DNA of 64,000 bases from Pomphorhynchus laevis (Eukaryota; Acanthocephala; Palaeacanthocephala; Echinorhynchida; Pomphorhynchidae): positions 62,001 through 126,000 of the forward strand of contig WNNJ02001453.1 in assembly GCA_012934845.2 (NCBI GenBank), written 5' to 3'. Of the stretch, positions 1 to 11,354 are shown one piece after another (position 1 is the first letter of the stretch; every line of letters begins with the position of its first letter). The notes below the pieces were generated by a model. That model was given only the letters and a program-made list of their open reading frames with translations. It made no database searches and was not told where the DNA came from. The position numbers were made by a program, and so were the translations under genes.

Positions 1-421
1 CCTAGTTAAATGCTCCTTAAGATCATCCCTTCTTTTAAACTATTCTTGTCCAGCCCTGTCTTGTTTAGCTGTTTCACTTTGTAAGAATGGTAAACGTATC
101 AGCATAGCCAATATCTATATTAGGCCAGGGGAAATTCACAAGAACCGTGATCTCCTGGACCGTATTTTGGGTAGTGGCTATGACATGTTACTCTGTGACT
201 TCAACGACAGAACTGGTCGTTGGATTAATGCAGCACTCCGCAGCGCCAGGAACGTTTACCTTATTCACAAACCACCGTCCCCAACTTTTCATTGCTCAAC
301 AACTAATTCTCTCCTCGACATATTACTGCTTCATAAGATGTGGTTGTTGAAACCCATTTGTACTGAGCAGTCGCGCCAAAAACAGACCATCTCTCATGAC
401 CTAATTCGTCATGAGAATTAA
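1..421 (+). pseudogene. APE-type endonuclease fragment of LINE copy A
   Basis: The C-terminal half of the LINE endonuclease is readable, with a YIRPGEIHKNRDLL stretch, a DFNDRTG motif (the AP-endonuclease GDFN block) and a TNSLLDILLL stretch matching copy B. It starts outside the window. From about 410 to 455 the unit TAATTCGTCAT is tandemly repeated four times where copy B has a single one, and the frame is lost there. It no longer encodes a working nuclease. Confidence 0.8.
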
Positions 422-455
422 TTCGTCATTAATTAATTCGTCATGGTTTAATTCG
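410..455 (+). repeat. Short tandem repeat inside LINE copy A
   Basis: Four close copies of TAATTCGTCAT in direct succession, apparently a local expansion of a single unit still seen once at the matching place of LINE copy B. Confidence 0.8.
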
Positions 456-569
456 TCATTTGACCGAATTTAATTCCTTCCTCTCCTCGCAAGCCACCGC
501 GTTTCTTTCGACTACCCATAAAGGTCATATTTACAATCCCACTCCAACAAAACTCAAGGTTTTGGCTAA

Positions 570-2041
570 ATGCTACGTCTTCCCAATGTCTCTGTTTCCG
601 CCAGGCAGGCCATCTCGAATGAATACTGGATCACTAGATATAGGTTCCAGCTGAGCAGGGATAAGGCGAACATCGCTCACCTTAACCCTTCTCAGTCTTC
701 CTTCTGGAAGATATTCAAGAAGGAGAAGTTTGTATGTTGGAAGGATAGAGCTTTGGGTTGGATTAGTAGTATAGGCCTTGATAATGTTTTGAAGGAGTCA
801 CTATCCCTACATAATTATGGAGCCACTCAATCTCCCCAACCAATCCCGCCTTGGGGTGACTTCAGGAGCAGGGACTTATCTGTTACAGATATCCTTAACT
901 CCTGGGGGCCACTTCCGGGCACCTCTAAATCCGTCGCTCCACTATCTTCTCGAGTCTGTCAGCTTTTGACAGCCAATCAAAGAAGAGAAGTGGCCGTCAC
1001 AATGCTTTTAGCCTCACCATCCGATGTAGCCGGCATCAATATTAGTCGTAGAATTTTCTTACCAAAGCATAGTCCGGTTTCATGTCCCAAAGATCTGCGT
1101 CCCATTTCGATTCAAAACTCCCTCATCTCCATCTACGAAAAAGCGCTTGCACGTAGAATCCGCGACCATTTAAGTAGGCGTAATTTGATCCCACCGAGTT
1201 TTCACGGGTTTGTCAAGGGACGCTCGGTTCATTCAGCAATAGGTGAAGTGCATCAGTTTTGTAGGGATAATAGCCATCAACTAGCTGTGGCTGTTTTCCT
1301 TGATGTTTTCCCTGATGCGTGTCAGTTCTACCCTATTACAGGTGTGCCCCAAGGATCGCCACTTTCTCCTATCTTATTTCTTGCTGCCTCCATTGTACTA
1401 TTCAAGAATTTTAAACGTGATCAACATCTAGTGGTATACGCTGATGATACCACGGCCCTGTTCTCTGGACGCAGGTGCAAAGATGTCGCTTCGGACATCA
1501 GCCGTTTCTTTTTAAGATTAACAGACCAGCTGACCCTATCCAATCTTATTTTAAATTCATCCAAATCGCAGGTAGTTGTCTTTCATGGCACCCCTGCGAC
1601 AAAGAAAAAATTAAAGAGACTAGCACTCTCAGCTCTATCTTCTATATTGACTAATCAACCACTCCCTACCTTCACAAGTCCAGTAAAATACCTGGGGTTC
1701 ACTGTTACGGTGAACTGGTCGGCGAAAGCTGACCTGGATAGACTTAAACGTATCCGGAAGAAAGCTAGGTGGGCCCTGAAACGGGCTCAGCATATGTCGT
1801 TGAATGGGAAAACCCAAGTGCGCCTCTGGGGTACTTGGGCTATCTCGGAATTAGTCTTCTTTTCGAGAGGACGTCCTCCAGAGCAAAGACTAAGGTTTCT
1901 CAAGCTCCTCATCTCGCGATTATGCGCATAGTCCGCCTAGATTGGATTCTTCGGGGGGTGATAGACCCCGGGTGGTTCAGTCGAAGAGCGGCGTGTTGGA
2001 TTAGCTGGAGGGCTCAGATCCCGCTGGACCTGAGGCCGTAG
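570..2041 (+). pseudogene. Reverse transcriptase of LINE copy A, internally deleted
   Basis: An RT reading frame of 453 codons to 1931, continued in another frame to 2041. Visible blocks are LRPISIQNS (RT motif 1-2), GFVKGRSVHSAIG, GVPQGSPLSPILF (motif B) and VVYADDTT (catalytic motif C). The FLDFSAAFD block (motif A) present in copy B is absent: the text jumps from VAVFLD to FPDACQFYPITG near 1303, a deletion of roughly 130 bp. The C-terminal stretch, with its ILRGVIDPGWFSRRAACWI block, lies in a shifted frame after about 1920. It is therefore catalytically dead. Confidence 0.85.
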
Positions 2042-3205
2042 AATAAATAGAAGATGGAATGATTAACGAATTGATATTATTTTTGTTTTCTTGCATGTTT
2101 TCTTCTGTGTAACACGTTTTTTACAAGTTTTGTTTAAGAAAATCCTTATCTTATCTTATCTTAAAAATTAAAATGATGTAATATTAGAATAATTAATTAT
2201 AATTTAATCTAAGCCAAAACAAAATCTTTAAACAATGAGAAAACATGAATCGAAAAATTTAAATAATATAAAATTATAATAATTAATTGAAACCTAATCA
2301 AAACTTTAAATACGCTTTTAATAATCAAAGCTTTTAATAAGTAGCTCTTAGTAATCAAATCTTTAGAATGTACATTCAAACCCGTATAAATAAAATACTT
2401 AAAATGATTAAAACACACTTTAAAAATATTGTAGGGTTATCGAAATAAAATCTGGATCAAACACTATTTCATAGGTAATGCTTTTAAATGTACATTAAAA
2501 CCCCTTTCTGTTTACATGAATAAAATACTTAAAGTAATTAAAACTTTAGAAATAATGTAAAGTAATCGAAAATAATTCTGGATTAAACACTATTTTAATC
2601 TGAATTCCACATAAGAATTTTGGAACACAAACTAAATTTTAAAAACATAAATACTTTTGATTTTAGTGCGCTTTAGTTAAATTTAGATTTAGCAGATATT
2701 AGAGGCTTTAGGAATATAAGCTCAACGTTATAAAAATTAATTAACATTATATTCGGAAAAATATATATGCTATAATAACTATAACGCCTAATAGCTATAA
2801 CGACTATCACACAAATATTCAACCATCAAAAATAAATATATGGATAAAATTAAATTAATAGAAGCCTCAAATATTTTGATACATCAAAATTATAAAAAAG
2901 TTAAGACGCATTTAGACAAATAAAATGTGTTACAAGGGCTGGTAATAGTAGCACAATTATAGCTGACTTATTTTTAAGCTTTATAGAATTTGAATTTGTT
3001 CATAACTGTTTAACAAAATAAATCTAAATTGTATAAAGATATGAAATATATGTTTCGATATACGTGTATTTAACTCTAATATTTTTTACTCAATAAGCGA
3101 ACAAATTTATCCAGGTAGTCTTATTATTAGGAAAACCAATATTAATGATAAAGGTATATACTTAGATATGTAGATGAAATTAAAATATTAATTAACATAT
3201 TAACA

Positions 3206-3253
3206 TAACTCCGCCGTGGCCGGTCCCAAGCCCGCGGTGAAAAAGGAGGAGGG
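3206..3253 (+). ncRNA. Twister self-cleaving ribozyme
   Basis: All diagnostic parts of the twister class are present in order. UAA (3206-3208) holds the U-A cleavage step. Stem P2 is CUCC (3209-3212) with GGAG (3245-3248). The conserved GCC (3213-3215) follows P2. The terminal-loop signature CCGGUCCCAAGCCCG spans about 3220-3234. The 3' GAGGG (3249-3253) can pair with UCCC in that loop to make the class-defining pseudoknot. Only a weak P1 is seen because the 5' flank is target DNA. The U-A scissile step lies one base from the insertion junction, so the mobile RNA's 5' end was probably made by this ribozyme. The assignment rests on the known twister consensus; activity is inferred. Confidence 0.8.
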
Positions 3254-3333
3254 TTGACGATAAACTTAAAACGTGGTACGGCCACGTTCTAGACGGACGC
3301 TGTAACGAAGCGAACAAACGCTGCAGAAAAAGA
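3208..3333 (+). mobile_element. 126-bp twister-bearing SINE-like insertion
   Basis: A GC-rich 126-bp segment inside the decayed PLE. It is bounded by a perfect 17-bp direct repeat, ATTAACATATTAACATA, at 3191-3207 and 3334-3350, so it is a clean insertion with target-site duplication. Its first ~46 nt form a twister ribozyme. The rest has a perfect ACGTGG/CCACGT hairpin (about 3271-3287), then an 'AACGAAGCGAACAAACGCTG' stretch, and ends in an A-rich tail. There is no coding capacity. The A-rich 3' end and the long target duplication fit LINE-type target-primed reverse transcription in trans. No second copy is seen in this window. Confidence 0.8.
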
Positions 3334-3535
3334 ATTAACATATTAACATATTATTAGATACGTATTTCAAACTTAAATGCTATAAAAATATAATCAAACA
3401 AGGATTAGTTAAATATAAATAATCAACAAAATATTATACAAAAAAAATAAACTCTTATGTGGAAATTTTTATGCATGGATAATAGATAATATACTTTGTA
3501 TTAGAATAAGATACTATATAATCAAATTTCATCAG

Positions 3536-4300
3536 AGGAAATACGTCATTAGCACATTATTACCATGCATTTGGCTTTGCTGCTGTCTTGTGTCAAGGAA
3601 TACGTGGCGAAACCTGATAACAAAGAAGTTATTCCTGATGACCTCTGATCTTTATTCTGATACATTGTCTGTTATTTATTAGCCAATTCATAAATTAACT
3701 TTTGAATTAAATTGCAATTTTTAATCTTAACTTGATTTAAATTAAATATAATCTTAGAACAATTATTCATTTTATTATTTAATTATTAAATTTTGATTTA
3801 GCATTATAATGTTTTGTTTATTTTATAATTATATTAAATACGTAGACTCAGTTAGTTGATTTGATTAATAAATACCGTTATAAGTAACTGATGTTACTCA
3901 CAAAAAATAAAATAAAAAAATATTATTTTACTCACATAAAATAACAGAAATTAATAAAATCTAAAAATAAAGTGATAATTGTATTTTACATTGCAATTTT
4001 AAATTGCAATTTTTAATCTTAACTTGATATAAATTAAATAAAATTTTTTTATTTAAGTTATTATTATATTACAATTCTAATGGGCACGCATCCCCAGCAT
4101 TTGAAAATCAAGATTAAAATATAAATCAAATAAAATCTCATATAACAATTATTGATTATTTAAATTTTATTTAGCACTATTTTTAATTTATAAATAATAT
4201 AAAATACGTAGACTCGATTAGCTGATCTTATTAATCAGATTTACTCCTCATATCTAATTTAGTTGGTGTTTTTATAATACAGGTGCTTTAAAAAGCCTAC
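3536..4300 (+). repeat. PLE terminal repeat (pLTR) of decayed copy 2
   Basis: Matches the 3' pseudo-LTR at 14.05-14.38 kb: CAGAGGAAATAC, the GAAACCTGATAACA block, CCTGATGACCTCT, the GATACATTGTCTG block, then an AT-rich tail with ACGTAGACTC. It is enlarged by an internal duplication: the segment around TTGCAATTTTTAATCTTAACTTGAT is present at about 3712 and again at about 4003. Confidence 0.7.
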
Positions 4301-4728
4301 TGGGACCTATTATCCTGGAGCAAAAATCATTTGTACAAATAAAAAACATCAAAATTCCACAAATACAATAGTCTTATCAGCTGTTGTGAGTTCCTTATCT
4401 ATTATCCTGACTTCGATCTCGTAATTTATTTTGTACAAATGTGATATGTTAGTTGGAAATCAACATAACAATCGATACCGATTCTTACATATATTCAACG
4501 ATATATTTTTATTGTGATCGTTTTCAATTCCAATTATTGTGTATTAATAAATACGTTAATCTTATAAATCACATAAATCCTATAAAATGTTGTTTTTATT
4601 TGAACATAAAGTCAATTCCATCTTGATATATTTGTGTAAAGAAATCATTCAGTACTCGATAAATTAGAACTAAAATCAAGTTTTGTTTAGAAAGTAGTTT
4701 ATTGTTTTCAATTAGTTTTGCTAATATT
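4301..4728. other. AT-rich stretch, no gene seen
   Basis: No open frame with protein-like composition, no RNA gene and no clear repeat boundary beyond short AT-rich words. A short piece near 4540 (TTGTGTATTAATAAATACG) recurs near 14690. Confidence 0.5.
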
Positions 4729-5003
4729 GAAAGCTATTTATTATCTCATGAGTTCCCGAAATGATATCGAAATTGAATAATTTGGGATTGTAATTCGAGA
4801 AAAAATAAATCTATATTCAAATGCTAGATATAAAAATTAAAGCAGTAAGCAAATCAAACAAGTTATATAAAGTTGAAATAATTTGCGATGTTATAACGTT
4901 TTCAAATAGTTTAAAGCTGAAAGTGTTATTTTTTGTCATTGTCGGTTAGAAATTTTAAAGTACGATGACCCGTAGCTTATTATTAACAAATAATTGTTTA
5001 TTC
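4729..5003 (+). repeat. Dispersed direct repeat, copy 1 (partner 14381-14632)
   Basis: About 250 bp that is highly similar to 14381-14632, including TCTCATGAGTTCCCGAAATG and the AGTACGATGACCCGT region. In the second copy it abuts the PLE 3' pLTR directly; here it follows the decayed PLE after a 430-bp gap. It may be part of the element's habitual flank or a separate repeat that was duplicated with it. Confidence 0.8.
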
Positions 5004-8000
5004 ACATTCGAAAGGAATTGTACTTTATTTACCAAGGTGAGTAATTCGATAACTTGTTTTGATACCAAAAATGTACAAAATAAATAAATGCAAATAAAAT
5101 TTTTTTTAAGGAAGCTTCGAACATCAAATAGAATTAGTGTCAAAGCTTACTTCATTACAATTAAGGGATAAAATACTTTGCATATACTCAATTTGCTAAA
5201 TACAAAGTTTACCTTAGATACTTATCGTTTTCAAAATTTCTACTAGATTTGCAACTTAAAAAAATTGTGACCAATCTCTTGCAGATTTAATTATTTCATA
5301 GTTTTCATGTATTTTATAAAATCGATAATCGCATCGATTTGAAATCAGACAGAATACCGGTTCAATTTCAATTCGAGTTTATTCGAGCTGATTGAATTCA
5401 CAAAATGATTTTGCGCTGAATGATTTTGTAAAAGCTGATTTATAATTGAAGTTTATTCAGGCACGTGCAAACAGTTAAACCATTCAAATCAAACAAAAGA
5501 CCAAGTCAATTAGTTAGTGTATATGTAGTTTTACTGTGTTTAAAATTGCAGTTGTGTTATTATGAATATAAAATATGTATAGAATTATTTATATCGAATA
5601 ATTTAAATAATTGAACTACCTTGAATTACGCTAGATAATCAAAATACACAAAAGGAAATATATCATTAGCATGTATTTGGCCCTTCTGCCTTGTTGTTTT
5701 AGGAGCAGGTTTATACAATATTCATATGCATTATAAAAGATATTTTCCACAACAAAGTATAAATATACTGAGTTGCAAAAAAAATCATAAGGGATTAAAA
5801 ATCCGAATTTTAGAAAATTTCAAGATTTTTCTATCTTTTAATTCATTTACTGTATAAAATGCGTAGGCATTTAACTGATCTGAATTATTTAAAACCTATT
5901 TCGTCAAAACAAAATGAATAAACGATTTAGTGAAAAATAAGTGAAATTGTACCAAACAATTCCACTTATTAGCTGTTTCATAATTCAAAAATTCAGATTA
6001 TAAGCGACATAACACACATTTTTAAAACAGCTACAAACATAGATTTTTATCTATAAAAGTTACCGAGATTCGTCCGGATGCAAAGTGTGTGAGGGACTAT
6101 ATATATTAAATGCAAAGTGTTGGATTTGCTTTATATACAATTTTTATTTTGTATAAAATACAGCATTATGCAAGTATCATTGTGTCCTTATTCTGTTGCT
6201 AATCACATCACCTAATACTCAAAAACATGCTTATCCCTTTCATTAACAAACTATGATATATGATAATCTTCGATGATATACAGAAATCTGCTCCCGTATT
6301 GGTCACGGTATAAATGTGTTCTTTGCAACAGAAAATTTGCTCTCTCTATATATATAAATAGATTAATAGCTTTTTTACTAAGAAAATTTATATTATTAAT
6401 TTTATCGACATGCTATGTAGAAATGGTAACATTACTCCTCTGATATTTGTTTCAACGAAAACGTGTTATCACGTGATCTGAGGGTTGCAAAATTCGCATC
6501 AATTTAAATCCCAATGCTATTGAAATTTTGGTACACCTTATTGAAAGCTATTTATTATTTGTCTTTCGAATGTGACAATATTGCTTTACTGTTCGTTCTT
6601 AAACCTGTCATTCAAAATCATGCCATAACTATTGATTGATCAGTTTGACTAATTGTGCCAAGCAACTGAAATACGTTTAGAGATGCATATGATAGTAACA
6701 ATACTGTCATTTAAAAAAATTAAAAATTAAAATTTAAAAAAGATAATTGCTAACAGATAATATTCAACAGTTACCGCTTTAATCTTCATGTTATGGTTCT
6801 GCAAGCTACTTAGAACAATCACACGAAAATGAAACCAGCGACTTTTAGACATTAGTAATGAACAATTATCTTTTATATTAAAATTTGCTTGCTCCTTTAA
6901 TTTTATAGATAAACACAGAAAGTAGAAGAATTTTCAAAAATACTGTAATTATTTTATATTTTATATTCATATTTCTCAGTTAAACTACACATTTTCAAAG
7001 GCATGTTTTAAAAATATGACATATTCAGAAGTAATTGATTCTGATATCATTACATAAGTTATGGAACGTAATAAGATAAAATAGGATGCATTTTTATATT
7101 TTGCTAACTACAATGTCTGATAAAAAACGGAATTTTTCTATCGGCGATGCTAGCTAGCTGTAGCAAATAGCAGAATAAAAATTAATTCTTGTTTAATCTT
7201 GATATTTTCCATATGAATAATTTGCCTACCGGGCACACTTGTCAACTCTGTCAAACCTAACTATCTGACTCTGTTGAATATATTGCGTTAGTGTCAAAAA
7301 TTTAAAGCCATTAGAGCAGATTTAATATTATTATTTAATAAGAGCAATATTTTAATTTTAGCTCAATATTTATTAACTAATTATATTAATTTTAATGAAT
7401 CTTTTAATATGATCGTAAACACTATTTAAGCGAGCGTTGGACTAGTAGTGCTTCAAAATGTGAATTAATTAAGAAAACATTTGAAAACTTAATAAAACAA
7501 CCACGAATTAATAAATTCTCGTGATTTTTTAAATCTAAAAATATTCAATATCGTTTGAGCACGTTTTATAAATTAAATAATAGCTTAAAATTAAAATATT
7601 TAGATAACAAAATATTAAATATGTCACAGTTAAATTTATAATACGTTTTGATAAATAATGACGGTTTGTGTTAAAATCAACAGATGTATACAATTATTTT
7701 AAAGTTTGTAATAAAACCAACAGATGCATACAAGTTTTAAGGGAGTAAATCGATGATCTTTACTGCATTTTATCGTCAACAATTATTTATTGAAATAATT
7801 TTATTAAAGCAGGTAGGTAAGAATACTATTTGAGCCCATTATTCGATAGTAATTGGTACAACAATTTTATTGTAATAGACATGTTGAGCATTGTGGTGCC
7901 TTGCTAATTCATCACGATCACGTTTGTTCAAAATACGTATAATCTTTCATTTTGCGGAGATAAGCTCACAGTTAGTTGAATTGGTCTTGGAAAAATTGTA

Positions 8001-8099
8001 CTATCACTACAAAAGCTTTCAAATGCCTTAGCTGCTATCCTAAAATCCCTATTTTAAAAAAGCACAAATATAATTCGTTTAGATCCATAAATTTAACCT
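5004..8099. other. AT-rich intergenic DNA with one PLE-end fragment
   Basis: No supportable coding region. At about 5650-5720 there is a short PLE terminal fragment on the plus strand (GGAAATATATCATTAGCATG, then GTATTTGGCCC). The remainder is low-complexity AT-rich sequence without recognisable genes. Confidence 0.6.
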
Positions 8100-8225
8100 A
8101 AAAATTATTTTGTATTTTGATGATGACCGCTAATCCTTATTTTGATGCATCGTCTGTTATTTATTAGTCAATTCATAAAAATTGACTTTTATTTTAAATT
8201 TTAAGTGGATATAAGTTTTATGAAA
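8100..8225 (+). repeat. PLE terminal-repeat fragment
   Basis: Carries the 3' half of the PLE terminal block: GATGACC, TATTTTGATGCATCGTCTG, TTATTTATTAGTCAATTCAT and a following AT-rich segment. Order and spacing match the pLTRs at 10.6 and 14.1 kb. Confidence 0.65.
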
Positions 8226-8274
8226 TATTATTCATTATTAAATAAATAAAATGTTTGCGAGCGCCGCGTTCCAA

Positions 8275-8304
8275 ACTCGATGTCTTCGGTCGAAGACATT
8301 GAGT
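8275..8304. repeat. Near-perfect 14-bp hairpin
   Basis: ACTCGATGTCTTCG, a 2-nt gap, then CGAAGACATTGAGT. The only imperfection is one G-T wobble. It is locally GC-richer than its surroundings. Confidence 0.85.
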
Positions 8305-10490
8305 CTAAAATTAAATATTTTAGAATTAAAATATTTAAAATTAAATATTTCCAAAAGCAGCAATTAAAACAACAAAAATAACAGATTTTATAAACTGACC
8401 AAGTCAATAATCGACATTTTCATAATAAATATTTTTGTGATCGATATTAATTATTAAACAAGTCAATTATTGAGTGTAAACTAATATTATTTAGTTATAA
8501 ACAAATATACTGCGTGTTGAATTTTGTACGAATAACAAAATTAGAATAACAAATTAGATTGAATAACAAATTGAATCTAATTATAGAACCTACAGTATGA
8601 AGTGAAACTATAAAATAAACATAATAAAGTCATCGTTTTAAATAAATAATCGAATAATTGATTTGAATTTTTTTGTAAAATTCAAAAAAGTTGCTATTTC
8701 TTCTGTATAATTTGTGATATTTCTATCTTGAAATTTTATTTAGGTGCCATTAAACATTGACTTTTAGTGAAGAAACTATAATAAATAAAGTTTTTATGCA
8801 CCGTACGAGCAATCTACAAATTGTTTCAATAAAGAGTATTTTTAGTTCGAAAGTATAAAGTAGCAAATACAAAATATAAAGAAAGATCAGATACAAAATT
8901 ATTTTACTTGAAATCTGACTTAAACATTGATAAATTCTACTTTGATTCGCAGCAATGATCAAAAAGTGCTTTGATAATCATATTTTTTCGTAATATGTAT
9001 AAATGATTCTTTCTAATTTATATAATAAAATCATATGATCGATTGCATTTTCGATTATTTGATTCGTTTTATATTTTTCGCCTCTTTATTTTATGTAAAA
9101 TTTATAATTGTTTAAAATATAAATATGAAATTACAAATTATAGAAATTTTGATTTTTTGTTTGAAAGTTTAGAAAACTCTGAAAATTTAGAAAACTTTGA
9201 ATATTTCAATTTCTCTTTTCTGTTCTACTGTATACAATTTATAAATTTATAAGAACTTAATAACTTGAAAATAGTCATATAATTTTACTATTTCGACACA
9301 ACAAATTCGCTTCGAATAATTCTAACTTCTATTTTTTATTTAATCACATTAATACTTAAAATTAATTATTAATATTAATTATTATTAATATTACTATTAA
9401 TAATATTAATATTGATTACGTGTCACATTGAGCATAATGTATAATCTTTGAGCATATTATCATATCACATTTATTTACTAAACAATCGTAGTAACTGAAA
9501 TTATAAAGTGTAAATATAAATTATTAAGAACTGTATACAGTTAAAATTATTTAAAAACTGCTGTATCCAATTCTTAAAATCATGTTAAAGACTGAATTTT
9601 ATATCGGATACAACTTTGTTTTGCAAATATATTGATTTTCGGTTATATCATTTTTCCATTGCACTTAAGCTAGTGTCCGTGATGAAAACATCCGAGACAC
9701 ATATCTAGGCATTATATTTACTTAGAACATTAGAATGAATTGACTCCATTTTAATCCCCAAAAGAATACCTTATATACAAACTACGTCAACAATGTAACC
9801 TATAGCAGACAGTGTCCAAAATGTGCTTAGAACATTACATCTACTTTTAAATTATGAAATAGATATCATATCACTTAATTTAGATTAACAGATGTGAATA
9901 TTTTCGAGTTTCAGAATTCAAAAATTGGTTTTATGCGTTTCAATTTAATGTTCCCTCTTAAGAATGATTAATTATAGAGTCTACTTATAATCGAACAAAT
10001 TACTCGACACCATATTATTTCCTTATTGCAATCGTCTGTTCGACACATGCTATTAATTTAAAAGAATCAAAATTGTTATGTTTATATAGAATAACTATAA
10101 AAACACAATTCTTATATCACATTGCAATTGTAAATCAATACTGTAAATATTAATTGTAAATTTACATAAAATGAATTTTTCACATTGAAAAATTTTCTAC
10201 ATTAAATAACGAGTAATTTTGATGGTTATGCGCATCGTTATATTTCTCTATTTTGTTACACAAAATAGAGAAATAATGTAAAAACGGATCTAAATTTACT
10301 AAAGGGTGCGAAATTTGCTGTTAGCGATATCTTATTAATATTTTAATTGAAAATTTATTTTGAATATAAATTTAAGACTACGATTTTAAAAATTAATTTA
10401 ATATTCAATTGTAAAATTTATTTTTAAATTAAATGTAATCTATTGTTCTTTATTTTCTAAAAATAAACATTTGTAAATAAAATTATTTCT
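8305..10490. other. AT-rich intergenic DNA, no gene seen
   Basis: The open stretches at 8750-8962 (minus) and 9043-9252 (plus) are low-complexity translations of AT-rich DNA rich in Phe, Leu, Ile and Tyr, with no motif. I do not call them genes. One perfect hairpin lies at 10241-10275. Confidence 0.6.
10241..10275. repeat. Perfect 16-bp hairpin, 3-nt loop
   Basis: TATTTCTCTATTTTGT, loop TAC, then its exact reverse complement. Confidence 0.9.
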
Positions 10491-10584
10491 TTTTCTTCTC
10501 TTGACACTTTTATTAAAATAACAGAAATTAATAAAATCTAAAAATAAAGTGATAATTGCAATTTTAAATTGCAATTAATTTCAA

Positions 10585-10886
10585 CTGCTATGTTGGGTAG
10601 AGGAGTTAGGGGCCGAAACCTGATAGCATAGCAGTTCCTCCTGATGACCTCTAATTCTTATTCTGATACAACGTCTGTTATTTATTAGTCAATTCATAAA
10701 AATGACGTTTATTTTAAATTTTATTTTTTATTTTTTATTTTTATTTTTAACTTGATTTAAATTATAGAAAATCTAAAAACAATTATTAATTTTATTATTT
10801 AATTATTAAATTTTGATTTAGCATTATTATGTTTTGTTTATTTTATAATTATATAACAATACGTAGACTCAGTTAGCTGATTTAAT
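10585..10886 (+). repeat. 5' pseudo-LTR of the PLE
   Basis: Direct repeat of 14104-14380. The first ~130 bp (CTGCTATGTTGGGTAGAGG through GACGTTTATTTTAAATTTT) are essentially identical to the 3' copy; the AT-rich remainder has small length differences. It begins at CTGCTATG, so it lacks the AAATACAT hairpin that precedes this point in the 3' copy. Confidence 0.85.
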
Positions 10887-11040
10887 TTGTTCTACTGACA
10901 TGTTATTATTGACCTGTGGACTTTGTTTTCCCGGTAATATGACCTCTGTCAGAAATACTGAAACTATGTATTATTGGTTACGACTTTACTATTATTTTTT
11001 CTTATTTTCAAACAAGCATGAATTATTAATTCTTAAAAAA

Positions 11041-11292
11041 GGGAGAAGTTTGCATCCCAAGGTGTTTACACTTTAAAATGTAAACTGCTTCACGTGATCA
11101 CGTTTAAGAGACCAGGTAATGGCCAATAGCTAGGTCGCGTAGCGCGTGGAGTGAAGGTGGTAGATCTTTATAGATCTTGTTCCAGCCTGCAACCGCCTTA
11201 AGCAGGGCAGCCCCCTGTCAGATGCTGCTGGATGGCCCGTTGTAAGTTTAGTCTGAGTCAACTAAACTAGGTGGCGACACCGAAAAAGCAAC
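11041..11292 (+). ncRNA. GC-rich structured RNA candidate in PLE 5' region
   Basis: This 250-bp island is much richer in GC than its surroundings and has no open frame. It contains several good hairpins: AGATCT repeated around TTAT (11162-11177), CCTGC/GCAGG (11186-11206), a perfect 8-bp stem AGTTTAGT/ACTAAACT (11245-11268), and GGTG-GCGA-CACC (11270-11281) with a GNRA-type tetraloop. It lies between the 5' pLTR and the GIY-YIG frame, so it would be in the element's RNA leader. It could be an internal promoter or translation element, a ribozyme, or an inserted SINE. TGGCCAATAGCTAGG and TTGTTCCAGCC are only weak matches to pol III A and B boxes. Confidence 0.5.
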
Positions 11293-11354
11293 GTTAAAAA
11301 TCATGACTTAAAAGTTACATGTACTTAACAATATTGGAAAAATACGTAAGTACT

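Larger units (their letters stand above)
1..2165 (+). mobile_element. LINE family 1, copy A (5' cut by window edge)
   Basis: Non-LTR retrotransposon with an APE-type endonuclease followed by a reverse transcriptase. It enters the window inside the endonuclease; the GDFNDRTG-type core reads CDFNDRTGRW here. The RT follows from about 570 to 2040. The 3' end is a short untranslated stretch and a tail of CTTAT repeats at about 2146-2163. It is closely related to copy B on the minus strand at 51300-55145. Relative to copy B it lacks about 40 residues around RT motif A, which removes the first catalytic aspartate, and there are frameshifts near 420-570 and near 1920. It is a dead copy. The RT and 3' end resemble I/Jockey-group LINEs, but no RNase H is visible and the clade is not certain. 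Confidence 0.9.
2200..3535 (+). mobile_element. Decayed Penelope-like element, copy 2 (body)
   Basis: Nucleotide-level match to the RT part of the better PLE at 12.9-14.0 kb: the segments encoding the CTLKPLYVYMNKILK block, the DFSTLYTNLDL block and the downstream GNSS block can all be aligned, but no long frame survives. The segment around AATGTACATTAAAACCC occurs twice (about 2365-2450 and 2480-2600), so the copy is also internally duplicated. It is interrupted by a 126-bp insertion at 3208-3333. The end matches the last codons of the RT frame at 14029. Confidence 0.75.

Noticed and set aside
8750-9252. Open stretches of ~70 codons on both strands
   Set aside because: Composition follows AT-rich DNA, with no motif, no homology and no splice context.
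11101-11190. tRNA or tRNA-like SINE head in the GC-rich island
   Set aside because: A- and B-box matches are weak, spacing is off and no cloverleaf forms; kept only as an unclassified structured RNA.
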